Shown here piece by piece: positions 1-8,768 of a stretch of DNA of 64,000 bases. Position numbers and translations under genes: made by a program. Where the stretch lies: positions 2,356,001-2,420,000 of the forward strand of contig NZ_CP067140.1 in assembly GCF_028553805.1 (NCBI RefSeq). Reading direction: 5' to 3'. Positions within the stretch are counted from its first letter, which is position 1; the number at the start of each line of letters is the position of its first letter. Origin of the DNA: Paracoccus saliphilus (GTDB lineage: Bacteria; Pseudomonadota; Alphaproteobacteria; Rhodobacterales; Rhodobacteraceae). The notes below the pieces were generated by a model. That model was given only the letters and a program-made list of their open reading frames with translations. It ran no database searches and had not been told where the DNA came from.

Positions 1-1
1 G

Positions 2-553
2 CCCGAGGGTTACCCCGTCTGGAGCGCACCATGGGAAGCGGAGCTGCGGTTGATCGCGCAGGCGACCGGAACCGAAGCACGAGCGGAAACCGTGATCGCC
101 GGAATTGACGAACGCATCGGTAAACTCACCGCGGCGAACCCGAAGTTCTCGGATAAAACCGCGACCATCGGCTTTTTTGCCGAGAATCACTTCGTCGGCT
201 ACCGGACCGACGCCGGGGGTAATCTTCTTTTGCGAGAACTCGGTTTACGGACTCCGCCTGAATTCGACGATCTGGTGCAGCCAAATGGACAGTTCTCGGT
301 CAGTCCTGAACGGATCGACCTGTTCGAGCTCGACGCTGTTCTGTGGCTGGTCGACCCGGGAACCGCGCAACGGATCCGGGACATGCCCGTCTACCGGGAA
401 ACCCGATTGGCCCGCGAAGGCCGCTCGATCTGGGCCGATCCCGAACTGACCGGCGCGCTCAGCTTCATGTCGCCCTTGTCGATCCCCTACGCACTGGATC
501 GTATCGCGCCCTTGCTGCATATGGCTCTGGATGGCGATCCGGCAGCCGGATGA
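2..553 (+). CDS. Iron-siderophore ABC transporter substrate-binding protein, C-terminal part (5' truncated by window)
   Basis: The reading frame is open from the first bases of the window, so the start lies upstream and 183 residues are visible. The remaining part resembles the C-terminal lobe of TroA/FecB-type periplasmic binding proteins: an interdomain helix (AGIDERIGKLTAANPKF), then the second lobe with IGFFAENHFVGY, LLLRELGL and SPERIDLFELDAVLWLVDP, and a final helix ending DRIAPLLHMALDG. These proteins carry ferric siderophores to an inner-membrane permease. The gene is convergent with the efflux operon and probably belongs to an iron-uptake locus upstream. The siderophore type cannot be told from this part. 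Confidence 0.8.
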   Translation, partial: PEGYPVWSAPWEAELRLIAQATGTEARAETVIAGIDERIGKLTAANPKFSDKTATIGFFAENHFVGYRTDAGGNLLLRELGLRTPPEFDDLVQPNGQFSVSPERIDLFELDAVLWLVDPGTAQRIRDMPVYRETRLAREGRSIWADPELTGALSFMSPLSIPYALDRIAPLLHMALDGDPAAG

Positions 554-627
554 TCTGCAGAGAATGGACCTTAGAAGATATTTGACTATCCTGACACCTA
601 GCCGCGCACGCTTGCCGCACTGGTTGA

Positions 628-1992
628 TCAGCGGGCCGCTGAGGAGCCCGCGCCTGTTGCGATTTGCAACGCCGCCCATTCCTTGGCCGCGTCATTGCGT
701 GCCGAGGCCGCCGCGAGCCGCGCAGAGGCCCGTGAACGATCGGCTTCCAGCAGGTCGACAAGTTCCAGCGCACCGGCTTCGAAATTTTCATAGGCCAGGT
801 CATAAGCCCGATCATAGCTGTTTGCCGCTTGCTCCAGCGTTCCCGCTCGCTGCCGGTAACGGCGCAGGTTCGACTGGGCGGTTTGGACGTCCTCGACTGC
901 GGCTGCGACCGAAGATTTCCATGCAATCTCTGCCTGTCGCGCCTCGGAAACCTTGCGCGACCGGGCGGCCTGTAACGCGCCCTGGTTGAAGACCGGTAAA
1001 GACAGGCCCGGACCAAAGCCCCAGGTCGTATCACCACCCCGGTCCGTCACCGTTCCGGTCAGCGAGATCGAGGGCAAGAGGTCAGCTGTCGCGACGCCCA
1101 CTGCCGCAAGCGCGGCAGCGTAATCGCTCTGTGCTGAACGGATATCGGGACGGCTCCGCAGCAGGTCTGCGGGCACTCCGGTTCCCGGCCCGGGCGGTGT
1201 CCGCAACTGAGCCGAACCGCGTTGCATCTGCTGCATCAGCGGTTGTGCCTGCAGGTTCAATAGCGTGGAGAGGCGATAGACCTGCGCATTGAACTGCGCC
1301 TCGTAATTTGGCAGATCGGCACGGGCGGTTTGCAGCAGCGCCTCCGTCTGGGCCGTATCGTACTCGGTCGCAAGGCCCAGCGATTCCATGTTGCGTGTCA
1401 CTTCCAGCGTAGCTTCACGGGCTTCTATGGTGTCTCGCGTCAATGCCAGCGCCTGCTGATAAAAACGTGCATCCGCATAGGCCGAGATCACCTCGGCCAG
1501 CCATGCCAACCGGGTTGTCTGTGCCTCCGCCTCGGCGGACCGGTAGCTGGCAGTCGCACCTTCGCGCGCACGACGCGCGCCTCCGAACAAATCGAAAACG
1601 AAGCTGGCCGAGAGATTTGCAGTGTTGGCGGTGTTGGCCACAATGCCGTCCCCGCCGGACCGCTCACGCCCCGCGCTGCTCGAGCCGCTGACTTGCGAAC
1701 CCAAGACGCCCGCCGCTCGCATATCGGCCGCAGCCGCCCGGATCCGCTCATTCGCGGCCATGATATCGAAGCTCTGCCCCATTCCAGATTGGACCAGCCG
1801 GTTCAATGTCGTATCGTCATAGCCTGACCAAAAGGCAGTCTCGGTGCCGCTGGCGGCACCCTCACCTTCCTCGAACTCTGCTTGAACGCTGGGTGTCGGG
1901 ATATCTGCCGGGTCCGGTCCAACCGCCGTACAGGCCGTCAGCGTCAGCATCGACACAAAGATTGTCTGGCGCACGAAAACATTGGAGGTCAC
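628..1992 (-). CDS. RND efflux outer-membrane factor lipoprotein (OprM/NodT family)
   Basis: This 454-residue protein is the outer-membrane channel of a tripartite drug-efflux pump. The N-terminus is a lipoprotein signal peptide with lipobox LTAC, so the mature protein starts at Cys21 or so. The body has the duplicated OEP pattern of long alpha-helices (NERIRAAAADMRAAG; SARNDAAKEWAAL) and the family segment RPDIRSAQSDYAAALAAVGVATADLLPSISLTG. It starts with GTG, and its GTGA overlaps the stop of the pump gene by 4 bp, which implies translational coupling. Length is normal for the family. It is the last gene of the adaptor-pump-channel operon. Confidence 0.92.
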   Translation of the reverse strand: MTSNVFVRQTIFVSMLTLTACTAVGPDPADIPTPSVQAEFEEGEGAASGTETAFWSGYDDTTLNRLVQSGMGQSFDIMAANERIRAAAADMRAAGVLGSQVSGSSSAGRERSGGDGIVANTANTANLSASFVFDLFGGARRAREGATASYRSAEAEAQTTRLAWLAEVISAYADARFYQQALALTRDTIEAREATLEVTRNMESLGLATEYDTAQTEALLQTARADLPNYEAQFNAQVYRLSTLLNLQAQPLMQQMQRGSAQLRTPPGPGTGVPADLLRSRPDIRSAQSDYAAALAAVGVATADLLPSISLTGTVTDRGGDTTWGFGPGLSLPVFNQGALQAARSRKVSEARQAEIAWKSSVAAAVEDVQTAQSNLRRYRQRAGTLEQAANSYDRAYDLAYENFEAGALELVDLLEADRSRASARLAAASARNDAAKEWAALQIATGAGSSAAR

Positions 1993-4900
1993 GAAGTCTT
2001 TCCCTTTCTGGTGAACATCTTCACGGCCTGCAACACGGCAACATAGAATACCGGCACCAGGAAAATTCCGATCACGGCCGAGGACGCCATGCCGCCCAAA
2101 ACCCCGATCCCGATCGAGTTCTGCGCACCGGCCCCTGCCCCTGTCGCGATGGCCAGCGGCAACACGCCCAGCATGAAGGCGAAGGTGGTCATCAGGATTG
2201 GCCGCAGCCGCATTCTTGACGCCTCGATGGCGGATTCCAGTAGCGATTTGCCCTGCGCCACCAGAGATTGCGCAAATTCCACGATCAGGATGGCGTTACG
2301 GGCCGCAAGCCCGATGGTGGTCAGCAGGCCGACCTTGAAATAAACGTCGTTGGTTTGCTCGAAGAACAGAGCGGCGACCAATGCCCCGAGGATACCAATC
2401 GGCACGGTCATCATCACCGCCAGCGGCACCGTCCAACTTTCGTAGAGCGCGGCAAGGGCAAAGAAAACCACAAGCGCCGAAAGCGCGAATAGCATCGGGG
2501 CCTGGTTGCCCGAAAGCCGTTCCTGATAGGACAGGCCAGTCCAGGCCGTGCCATAGCCACCATCCAGATCGGCGACCATTTCCTCCATCGCATCCATCGC
2601 CGCGCCCGAAGACAGACCCTGCGCCGCCGCCCCACTCAGTTCCAGTGCGCGTGTTCCGCCATAGCGAGCCAGAGCCTGCGGTTCCTGATCCCAAGCCTGA
2701 GTTGCAAAAGCTCCGAAAGATACCATCTCGCCCTGATCGTTGCGGGCATACCATCGATTGATGTCCTCGGGTTGGGAACGGACATCGGCCTCACCCTGTA
2801 CGATCACCGGACGCAGCTCGTTGGCCAGTGCAAAATCATTCACGTCGCGCCCGGCAAAGATCACCGACAGCATCGCATTGACCTCCGAGATAGACAGCCC
2901 GAAGGCCGCGGCCTTCTGCTGATCGATATCCAACCTCAGCGAGGTCTCGAACGGTGCCTCGTTGCCGCGCAGATTGGTGACTCGGCCATCGGTCTGAGCA
3001 TCGGCGACAAGCTGATCAGCGGCGGCGGAAAGCGCCTCTTGTCCGCGCCCGGGCTGATCAACCAGCTGCATGGTGAAGCCCGAGGAGGACCCCATTCCCT
3101 GAATCGCGGGTGGTTGCAGGAAATAGACCTGCCCGGCGCGATTGTTCATGAAGAAATGGGTATTCGCGCGGCCAACCAGCGAGGCGACATCATGGCCATC
3201 GCGTTCTTCGTAATCCCGCAGCTTGGCAAAGACCATCGCATTGCTCTGGCCCGAGCCGCTAAAGCCGAAGCCCAGCGCGCCGAAGACCGACTCGACCGTC
3301 TCGGATTCTTCGTTCAGAAGATAGTCCTCGACCTGCTCGACAAGCGCCTTGGTCTGGGGAGTAGTTGCACCATTGGGCGTTTCCACCATGACCATCATCA
3401 CGCCCTGATCCTCATCGGGCAGGAACGAACCGGGCAGCTTCTGAAACAGCATGATCGCGCCAATACAGATCGCCACCAGCACCACCAGCATGCGAAAGGG
3501 CCGCCGCACCAGCCGGGTCACCACACCGCCATAGCCATTGGTCGCCCGGTCGAGATTGCGGTTGAACCAGCGCGCGAGCGCAATTCCTGCGCCATGCTTG
3601 CGCGGTTTCAACAGGCTGGCGCACATGGCAGGCGTCAGGATCACCGCTACGCCCAACGACAGAACCATGGCGGTGATGATGGTGACTGAGAATTGTCGGT
3701 AGATGACCCCGGTCGCGCCGGTCATAAAGGCCATTGGCAGAAACACCGCCGACAGGACCAGCACGATGCCGACCAGCGCCGAGGTGATCTCACCCATGCT
3801 CTTCTCGGTGGCCTCGACGGGGTCGAGGCCCTCTTCCTCCATCACCCGCTCGACATTCTCGACCACCACGATGGCGTCATCGACCAGCAGGCCGATGGCC
3901 AGCACCATTGCGAACATCGTCAGCGTGTTGATCGAATACCCGGCCAACGCGAGCATCCCGAACGTTCCCAGAAGCACCACCGGGATCGCGATCACCGGAA
4001 TGATCGTCGCACGCCAGCTTTGCAGGAAGCACAGGATGACAAGGAAAACCAGGATGACCGCTTCGATCAGGGTGTGATAGACTTGATTGATCGATTCCTC
4101 GACAAAGGGCGAGGTATCGTAAGGATAGACGATCTCGACGCCATCCGGCAGGGAAGGCGCGATATCATCCAGCACCTTGCGCACCGCCTCGGCCGTCGAG
4201 ACGGCATTAGCGCCGGTGGCCAGGTTAACCGAAAAACCCGCCGCCGGGTTTCCATTAAACCGGGAATCGCCGCCATAGCTTTCCTGCCCGATCTCGATCC
4301 GGGCGACATCGCCCAGAAAGACCGTCGAGCCATCGGGATCGACGCGCAGCAGGATCCGCTCGAATTCCGCGACGTTGGAGAATTGCGACTGCGCCGACAG
4401 GGTCATGGTCAGTCGCTGCCCTTCGGCAGCTGGCTGCGCGCCAAGACTGCCGACGGTGACATTGGTGTTCTGTTCGGATACGGCGGCGGTGATGTCAGCG
4501 GGCGTCACCTGATACTGGGTCATCTTCATCGGATCCATCCAGATCCGCATCGCATAGCCCGAACCAAAGGAATTGATCGAGCCGACGCCCGTTGTCCGCT
4601 TGACCGGATCCTCGATCATCTGTGCGGTCAGATCGCCCAACTCGACCGACGTATAGCTGCCGTCAGCGCTGGTCAATGCGCCGATCATCAGGATCGATGA
4701 GGTCGAACGCGAGACGTTCACCCCGCTCTGCTGCACGATATCCGGCAGTTGCGACGTCACCAGTTGCAGCTTGTTCTGCACCTGTACCTGCGCAATATCG
4801 GCGTCTACGCTATCGTCGAAGGTCAATGAGATCGAGGTTGATCCCGGCGTCGAATTCGACGTCATGTAGATCATCCCGTCGATCCCGGTCATCGCATCCT

Positions 4901-5096
4901 CGATCACCGTAGTGACAGAGTTCTCGACGATCTCGGCAGAGGCGCCGTTATAGCTTGCACTGATCTGGACGGTGGTCGGCGCAATTTGCGGATATTGCTC
5001 AATCGGCAGAGTGGCCATGCCAAGCCCGCCGACCAGCATGGTCACGAAGGCGATGACCCATGCGAAGACGGGACGGTGGATGAAAAACCTTGCCAT
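1989..5096 (-). CDS. RND multidrug efflux pump, inner-membrane permease (HAE1/AcrB family)
   Basis: At 1035 residues this is a full-length AcrB/MexB-type pump. It starts with the usual cytoplasmic MARFFIHRPVFAW segment and TM1, followed by the porter domain (PTTVQISASYNGASAE). TM4 contains the paired aspartates of the proton relay in AIGLLVDDAIVVVENV, and the second half repeats the layout with TTIGLAARNAILIVEFAQ in TM10. Substrates of this family are amphiphilic drugs, dyes and detergents taken from the periplasm or outer leaflet. It lies 6 bp after the adaptor gene and overlaps the channel gene, so the three form one operon, probably repressed by the divergent TetR protein. The drug spectrum cannot be predicted. 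Confidence 0.96.
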   Translation of the reverse strand: MARFFIHRPVFAWVIAFVTMLVGGLGMATLPIEQYPQIAPTTVQISASYNGASAEIVENSVTTVIEDAMTGIDGMIYMTSNSTPGSTSISLTFDDSVDADIAQVQVQNKLQLVTSQLPDIVQQSGVNVSRSTSSILMIGALTSADGSYTSVELGDLTAQMIEDPVKRTTGVGSINSFGSGYAMRIWMDPMKMTQYQVTPADITAAVSEQNTNVTVGSLGAQPAAEGQRLTMTLSAQSQFSNVAEFERILLRVDPDGSTVFLGDVARIEIGQESYGGDSRFNGNPAAGFSVNLATGANAVSTAEAVRKVLDDIAPSLPDGVEIVYPYDTSPFVEESINQVYHTLIEAVILVFLVILCFLQSWRATIIPVIAIPVVLLGTFGMLALAGYSINTLTMFAMVLAIGLLVDDAIVVVENVERVMEEEGLDPVEATEKSMGEITSALVGIVLVLSAVFLPMAFMTGATGVIYRQFSVTIITAMVLSLGVAVILTPAMCASLLKPRKHGAGIALARWFNRNLDRATNGYGGVVTRLVRRPFRMLVVLVAICIGAIMLFQKLPGSFLPDEDQGVMMVMVETPNGATTPQTKALVEQVEDYLLNEESETVESVFGALGFGFSGSGQSNAMVFAKLRDYEERDGHDVASLVGRANTHFFMNNRAGQVYFLQPPAIQGMGSSSGFTMQLVDQPGRGQEALSAAADQLVADAQTDGRVTNLRGNEAPFETSLRLDIDQQKAAAFGLSISEVNAMLSVIFAGRDVNDFALANELRPVIVQGEADVRSQPEDINRWYARNDQGEMVSFGAFATQAWDQEPQALARYGGTRALELSGAAAQGLSSGAAMDAMEEMVADLDGGYGTAWTGLSYQERLSGNQAPMLFALSALVVFFALAALYESWTVPLAVMMTVPIGILGALVAALFFEQTNDVYFKVGLLTTIGLAARNAILIVEFAQSLVAQGKSLLESAIEASRMRLRPILMTTFAFMLGVLPLAIATGAGAGAQNSIGIGVLGGMASSAVIGIFLVPVFYVAVLQAVKMFTRKGKTS

Positions 5097-5102
5097 ACTG
5101 GA

Positions 5103-6326
5103 TTACTCCGCTGCCGGGGCGTCGTCGGTTTCGGTCGCGGACGCATCGCCGGGTGCAGAATCGTCAGGCGCATTCTTTGCGGTGGTGTCGCGCACCACGC
5201 CGTTCTCGTCAAAACTGACCGGAACGGTGACCACCTCGGCCCCTTCCGTCAGTCCGGTCAGCCCGTCCACCGCCAGAAGCTCGCCCGCCTCGACGCCATC
5301 GGTGACGATCCAGTTATTTTGGTAGCCGCCGTCATCGGTCAGTTGCCGTTTCTCGGCCTTGCCGTCCCTGATCACCCATGCGGTCAGCTTACCGGTCTTG
5401 TCACGGGTGCCGGCGGATTGAGAAACCAGGATTGCACGCATCGTGCCGAACTCGATCTGGCCACGCACGAACATGCCCGGCAACAGCAGCAAATGCGGAT
5501 TATCGAAACGGAACCGCGTATCCACCGACCCGGTCGAGGTCGACACGCTGAAACCGGGCGCGACCATTTCACCCATAGCCTCGTAGGTCTGGCCGGTTTC
5601 CAGCGTCAGTGTTGCCTGAAGCTTCTCGTTCATCTGCAGCTGTCCGTTGCGGATATCGCTAATAGTGGCAAGCATTCCAGCTGAGGGCGCAAGAATGTCT
5701 ACTTCGATCGGATCCAGCCGCGTCACAGTAGCCAACGCATCGGCCTGCCCCGAGGTCACCAGATCGCCGACAGAAACCTTTGCCACGCTGGCCATACCGT
5801 CGATCGGGCTGGTCACCAAAGTCCAGTCCAGGTCAGTTTGTGCCAATTTCAGGGCCGCCTCTGCCGATTGCACCGAGGCCTGTGCCTGTTCCATGGAGGC
5901 GCGGGCGGTTTCGACCTGCGCCAGCGTCGTGCCCGAGCCCTGCAATTGCTGGGTCCGCTCATACGCGGACTCAGCCTGGATGAGCGTCGCCTTGGCCGAT
6001 GCAACCTCGGCTTCGGCACTGGACAGGTTTGCTTCATAGGTTGTCGTATCGACCTGGAACATCGGATCGCCCTGCTTCAGCGGGCGCCCGGCCTCATAAA
6101 GAATATCAGTGATGATCCCGTTGACGCGCGGCCGGATCGTCGCATCGGCCCCGGAAACTGCGCGCCCCGGTAAGGTTACCACGCGCGGCACGTCCTGCAG
6201 CTGCAACTCGATCACCCCAACCTGTTTGGGTGGCATCTGTCCGGCATCTTGCGCCGCAGCAGGACCGGCAATCATCAGTAACCCGGCAAGGCCAAGGCAG
6301 ATCGGAAAACGGAAATCAGGCATCAT
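5103..6326 (-). CDS. RND efflux periplasmic adaptor subunit (AcrA/MexA family)
   Basis: This membrane-fusion protein links the pump to the outer-membrane channel. I chose the ATG at 6326 (407 residues); a TTG 15 bp upstream is also in frame, as is an ATG at 6323. A signal peptide (FPICLGLAGLLMIAGPAAAQ) is followed by a beta-barrel/lipoyl segment (VVTLPGRAVSGADATIRPRVNGII), the alpha-hairpin (AEAEVASAKATLIQAESAYERTQQL) and the second lipoyl half (WTLVTSPIDGMASVAKVSVGDLV). The C-terminus is acidic and low-complexity (PDDSAPGDASATETDDAPAAE), possibly not structured. It is the first gene of the efflux operon, divergent from the TetR regulator. Confidence 0.93.
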   Translation of the reverse strand: MMPDFRFPICLGLAGLLMIAGPAAAQDAGQMPPKQVGVIELQLQDVPRVVTLPGRAVSGADATIRPRVNGIITDILYEAGRPLKQGDPMFQVDTTTYEANLSSAEAEVASAKATLIQAESAYERTQQLQGSGTTLAQVETARASMEQAQASVQSAEAALKLAQTDLDWTLVTSPIDGMASVAKVSVGDLVTSGQADALATVTRLDPIEVDILAPSAGMLATISDIRNGQLQMNEKLQATLTLETGQTYEAMGEMVAPGFSVSTSTGSVDTRFRFDNPHLLLLPGMFVRGQIEFGTMRAILVSQSAGTRDKTGKLTAWVIRDGKAEKRQLTDDGGYQNNWIVTDGVEAGELLAVDGLTGLTEGAEVVTVPVSFDENGVVRDTTAKNAPDDSAPGDASATETDDAPAAE

Positions 6327-6382
6327 GATAGTCCCGGGCAAGATACGGCCCTATGCGGCGAGGACCTGGTTCGGAGGCCTTC

Positions 6383-6414
6383 TTGCATAATTTTGCACGG
6401 CATGCAATACGTGC
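6383..6414. promoter_or_regulatory. Nested inverted repeats between the efflux operon and tetR
   Basis: The short divergent promoter region contains TTGCAT (6383-6388) and ATGCAA (6402-6407) separated by 13 nt. Nested in it are TTGCA/TGCAA with a 5-nt spacer (6393-6407) and GCACG/CGTGC (6395-6399, 6410-6414). Dyads in this position, between a TetR gene and the genes it faces, are the usual operator location. TetR binding here is an inference. Confidence 0.45.
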
Positions 6415-6443
6415 CCCATGTGAAACAGCAGAAATGTCAGCCG

Positions 6444-7040
6444 ATGGTCATATCTTCAAGTCTTCGTGATCGACGCCGCTTGCAAACCGAGCGTGAAATC
6501 CAATCGGCTACGCTGCAACTGGCGTTGCGCGAGGGCTTCGAGACGGTGACAACCGAGATGATTGCGGCGGAAGCGGAGATCAGCCTGCGGACCTTTTTCA
6601 ATTACTATACGAACAAGGAGGCTGCGCTGCTCGGCAAGCGGCCGGAGATCCCTCCGGAGATCATCGCCTGGTTCGAGAGCGCATCGGGTCCGCTAATGAA
6701 CGACCTGTTCGAGGCACTTGGAAAGCATCTAAGCAACACCCAACTGGACCGCGATACGATCCGGCTGATCGACACCTTGCTGGAACGCTCGCCCGAACTG
6801 GTGCCGATCTTTCACGCTTCGCTACAGAAGCTCTCTGACCAGATGGCTGACCTCATCGTATCCCGCCTGGGCGAGACAGCCCGCCCGGAGGCCGAGTTGC
6901 TGGCCGAACTGGTATCTCATGCACTGGCCCATGCGATCCTCAGCTGGTCACAATCCGACGATATGGCCGAAACCGCAATCATCGGCCTTATCAGGCAGCA
7001 GATCAGAAAACTTGGAACGATCATCTGCGATATGCTGTAA
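6444..7040 (+). CDS. TetR family transcriptional regulator, likely repressor of the RND operon
   Basis: The protein is 198 residues from ATG 6444, the usual TetR size; earlier in-frame TTG (6393) and ATG (6402) codons would put the start inside the putative operator. The N-terminal helix-turn-helix is clear: REIQSATLQLALREGFETVTTEMIAAEAEISLRTFFNYYTNKEAAL. The C-terminal part (about residues 55-198) is the variable ligand-binding and dimerisation domain. It is divergent from the adaptor-pump-channel operon, a classic local repressor arrangement. The inducer is unknown, and no strong Shine-Dalgarno sequence precedes either ATG. Confidence 0.88.
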   Translation: MVISSSLRDRRRLQTEREIQSATLQLALREGFETVTTEMIAAEAEISLRTFFNYYTNKEAALLGKRPEIPPEIIAWFESASGPLMNDLFEALGKHLSNTQLDRDTIRLIDTLLERSPELVPIFHASLQKLSDQMADLIVSRLGETARPEAELLAELVSHALAHAILSWSQSDDMAETAIIGLIRQQIRKLGTIICDML

Positions 7041-7484
7041 GAGCTGTTTCTTGACGCCCCGCATCGTATCTGATTGTGCTAGCGTGAATTGCTTCACATG
7101 CAGATGCCTTGGAGTCCCGGCCTGTGGCCTTTGGCATGACATCCTGATCGCACCAAAGCCAACGAGAACGGCCGCTCATGAGATAACCGCCCGGTATTTT
7201 TCGAAGCAGAGAAGACAGCCCGGAGCGGCCAGCTTGGCATGAAGGGTACGGCGATGGCATCTGGCGAGACAACTGGGACCATCCGGTTGAGAAATTTCAG
7301 TTTTTTACGACGTATAGTTAGAGGTTCAACCCACCTCAAAGCCTATACATCCCCCCTTCATACCAAACTCCCACATTACGATCCCTCGCTGAGCTTGCAT
7401 CGCCGGAAAAATAAGGCGGAAGCTGGAGCCGAGCCCAGAAGGAAGAGTCCAATGCGCAAGAGGGTTCTTCGAAGCTGATGTTGA
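7041..7484. other. Intergenic stretch without a recognisable gene
   Basis: This lies between the tetR stop and the etfB fossil. Short open frames exist on both strands (for example around 7090-7340, minus strand) but none carries a domain I recognise or a convincing ribosome binding site. Base composition is more mixed than in the flanking genes. It may be decayed coding DNA like the neighbouring fossil. Confidence 0.5.
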
Positions 7485-7883
7485 CGGTCTAAAGCTCGCC
7501 GTCCACTTCGAGGCCGCCACGGTACTGTCGCCCCCGATGGCTAGGTGCTGGCAATGACGAGGCCTAGGGCCACCTCGTCGATCACGGCCCTGAGGATCTT
7601 GGCAACGGCGAGCGATTCAATGTCGATGTGCGCGTCGTCGGCTGCGACGACGAGGATGGCGCGGCCCGCAACGTTTCCTGCACCTGCGCGATGCCGGTGG
7701 ATAAAACCACCACCTTCCAGCCTTGCCGGTTTCCTTCAGGCGGATCGCCTATTCCAAGGCAGTCTAGTCGAAGGGATTCATCGACATCTTCACGTTTGCA
7801 AGATCGGCATCCGAGCCGTCGGTCTTCACACTAACCTTCCCGTTTTAGTCGATCCCACGTTTGAGAGGTACGAGAACCTGAAT
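7485..7883 (-). pseudogene. etfB: Decayed electron transfer flavoprotein beta subunit (etfB) fossil
   Basis: Translating the minus strand from about 7883 gives pieces of the EtfB N-terminus in order: VLVPLKRGID, then TDGSDADLANVKMSMNPFD, then AIRLKETGKAG. Stop codons interrupt after GID, NPFD and LE. The next piece, VVVLSTGIAQVQET, is in another frame, and RAILVVAADDAHIDIESLA with VAKILRAVIDE in a third. The expected start codon reads ATT. The order and spacing match the first half to two thirds of EtfB, which accepts electrons from acyl-CoA dehydrogenases, so identification is firm although no product is possible. There are at least two frameshifts and three in-frame stops. Confidence 0.85.
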
Positions 7884-7979
7884 GTAATTTTTCTTGAGAT
7901 TAGCCTTTGAAGGATGATTTTTTGAATTCCGTGCCGAAAGGCTTCGGCCAAATATAGATGCGGTTTACTCGTTGGAAAT

Positions 7980-8756
7980 TTATCTCCCTTGGAATACGGG
8001 CTTTCGTTTCTCAGAGAACGCCTTGCGCCCTTCAGCGAAGTCCCCGCTTTCGCCGCAGGCGGCAATTGCCGCGAGGACGGGCGACAATTCGTCCTCCGGA
8101 GGGGTATCCGCCGCCATCTTGGCCGCGCGGATCGTCAGCGGGGCATTGACCGCGATGGCCGCAAGATAAGCCTCGGCGTCTTCGGTAAAGCTGTCCTTCG
8201 GGAACACTCGGCTGACAAGGCCCAGACGCAGGGCGTCCTCGGCGCTGTATCTCAGCGCTGTGAACAGCATTTCTTTGGCCGTGGTCGCGCCGACCAGCGA
8301 CACCAGCCGTTGCGTGCCGAAATAGCTGTAGCCTAGACCCAGCTTGGCCGCCGCCACTGAAAAGACCGCCCCCGCCTCGGCAATGCGCAGATCGCACAGG
8401 GCCGCCAGGGACACGCCCCCACCCATGCAATAGCCGCGGATCATGGCCACGGTCGGGCGGGGAAAGCGCAGCAGACGTGCCAGCGCAAGTTCCGCGCCCC
8501 CTTCATAGGCGCAACGCGCGCGGGCACGTGACTCGGGGTCGTCGAAGCCCGAGACATCGGCACCCGAGGAAAAGGCCCGCTCGCCCTCTCCGGTCAAGAC
8601 CAGCAGCCGCAGATCGGGGTCGTCCTCAAGCCGGATCAGCGTCTCGTTCAGCTGATCCAGCATCCCGGCCGAGATCGAATTCAACTTGGCCGGGTTGGAC
8701 AGGGTGATCCGGGAGATGCCACCCGCAGTTTCGACGATGATCTTGCTGTCAGCCAT
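7980..8756 (-). CDS. Enoyl-CoA hydratase/isomerase family protein (one catalytic Glu replaced)
   Basis: This is a 258-residue crotonase-fold protein. The oxyanion-hole segments are visible as AFSSGADVSGF and RGYCMGGGVSLAALCDLRIA. At the position of the first catalytic glutamate of classic hydratases (Glu144 in rat) the sequence is FSVAAAKLGLGYS, an alanine, while the second acid is kept in TAKEMLFTA. That pattern is seen in crotonases acting as isomerases or on unusual acyl-CoAs, so a simple hydratase role is doubtful. It is the last gene of the minus-strand tctC-tctB-tctA-CoA-transferase operon, 12 bp after the transferase, and probably acts on the CoA ester made there. Confidence 0.88.
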   Translation of the reverse strand: MADSKIIVETAGGISRITLSNPAKLNSISAGMLDQLNETLIRLEDDPDLRLLVLTGEGERAFSSGADVSGFDDPESRARARCAYEGGAELALARLLRFPRPTVAMIRGYCMGGGVSLAALCDLRIAEAGAVFSVAAAKLGLGYSYFGTQRLVSLVGATTAKEMLFTALRYSAEDALRLGLVSRVFPKDSFTEDAEAYLAAIAVNAPLTIRAAKMAADTPPEDELSPVLAAIAACGESGDFAEGRKAFSEKRKPVFQGR

Positions 8757-8768
8757 GGGTATCGGTCC

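Noticed and set aside
2772..4700. Two plus-strand open frames of about 300 codons inside the RND pump gene
   Set aside because: They are antisense to a fully conserved AcrB-type pump and have no domain or ribosome site.
7094..7339. Minus-strand short frame upstream of the etfB fossil, considered as an insertion-sequence piece
   Set aside because: No transposase motif, terminal repeat or target duplication could be seen.
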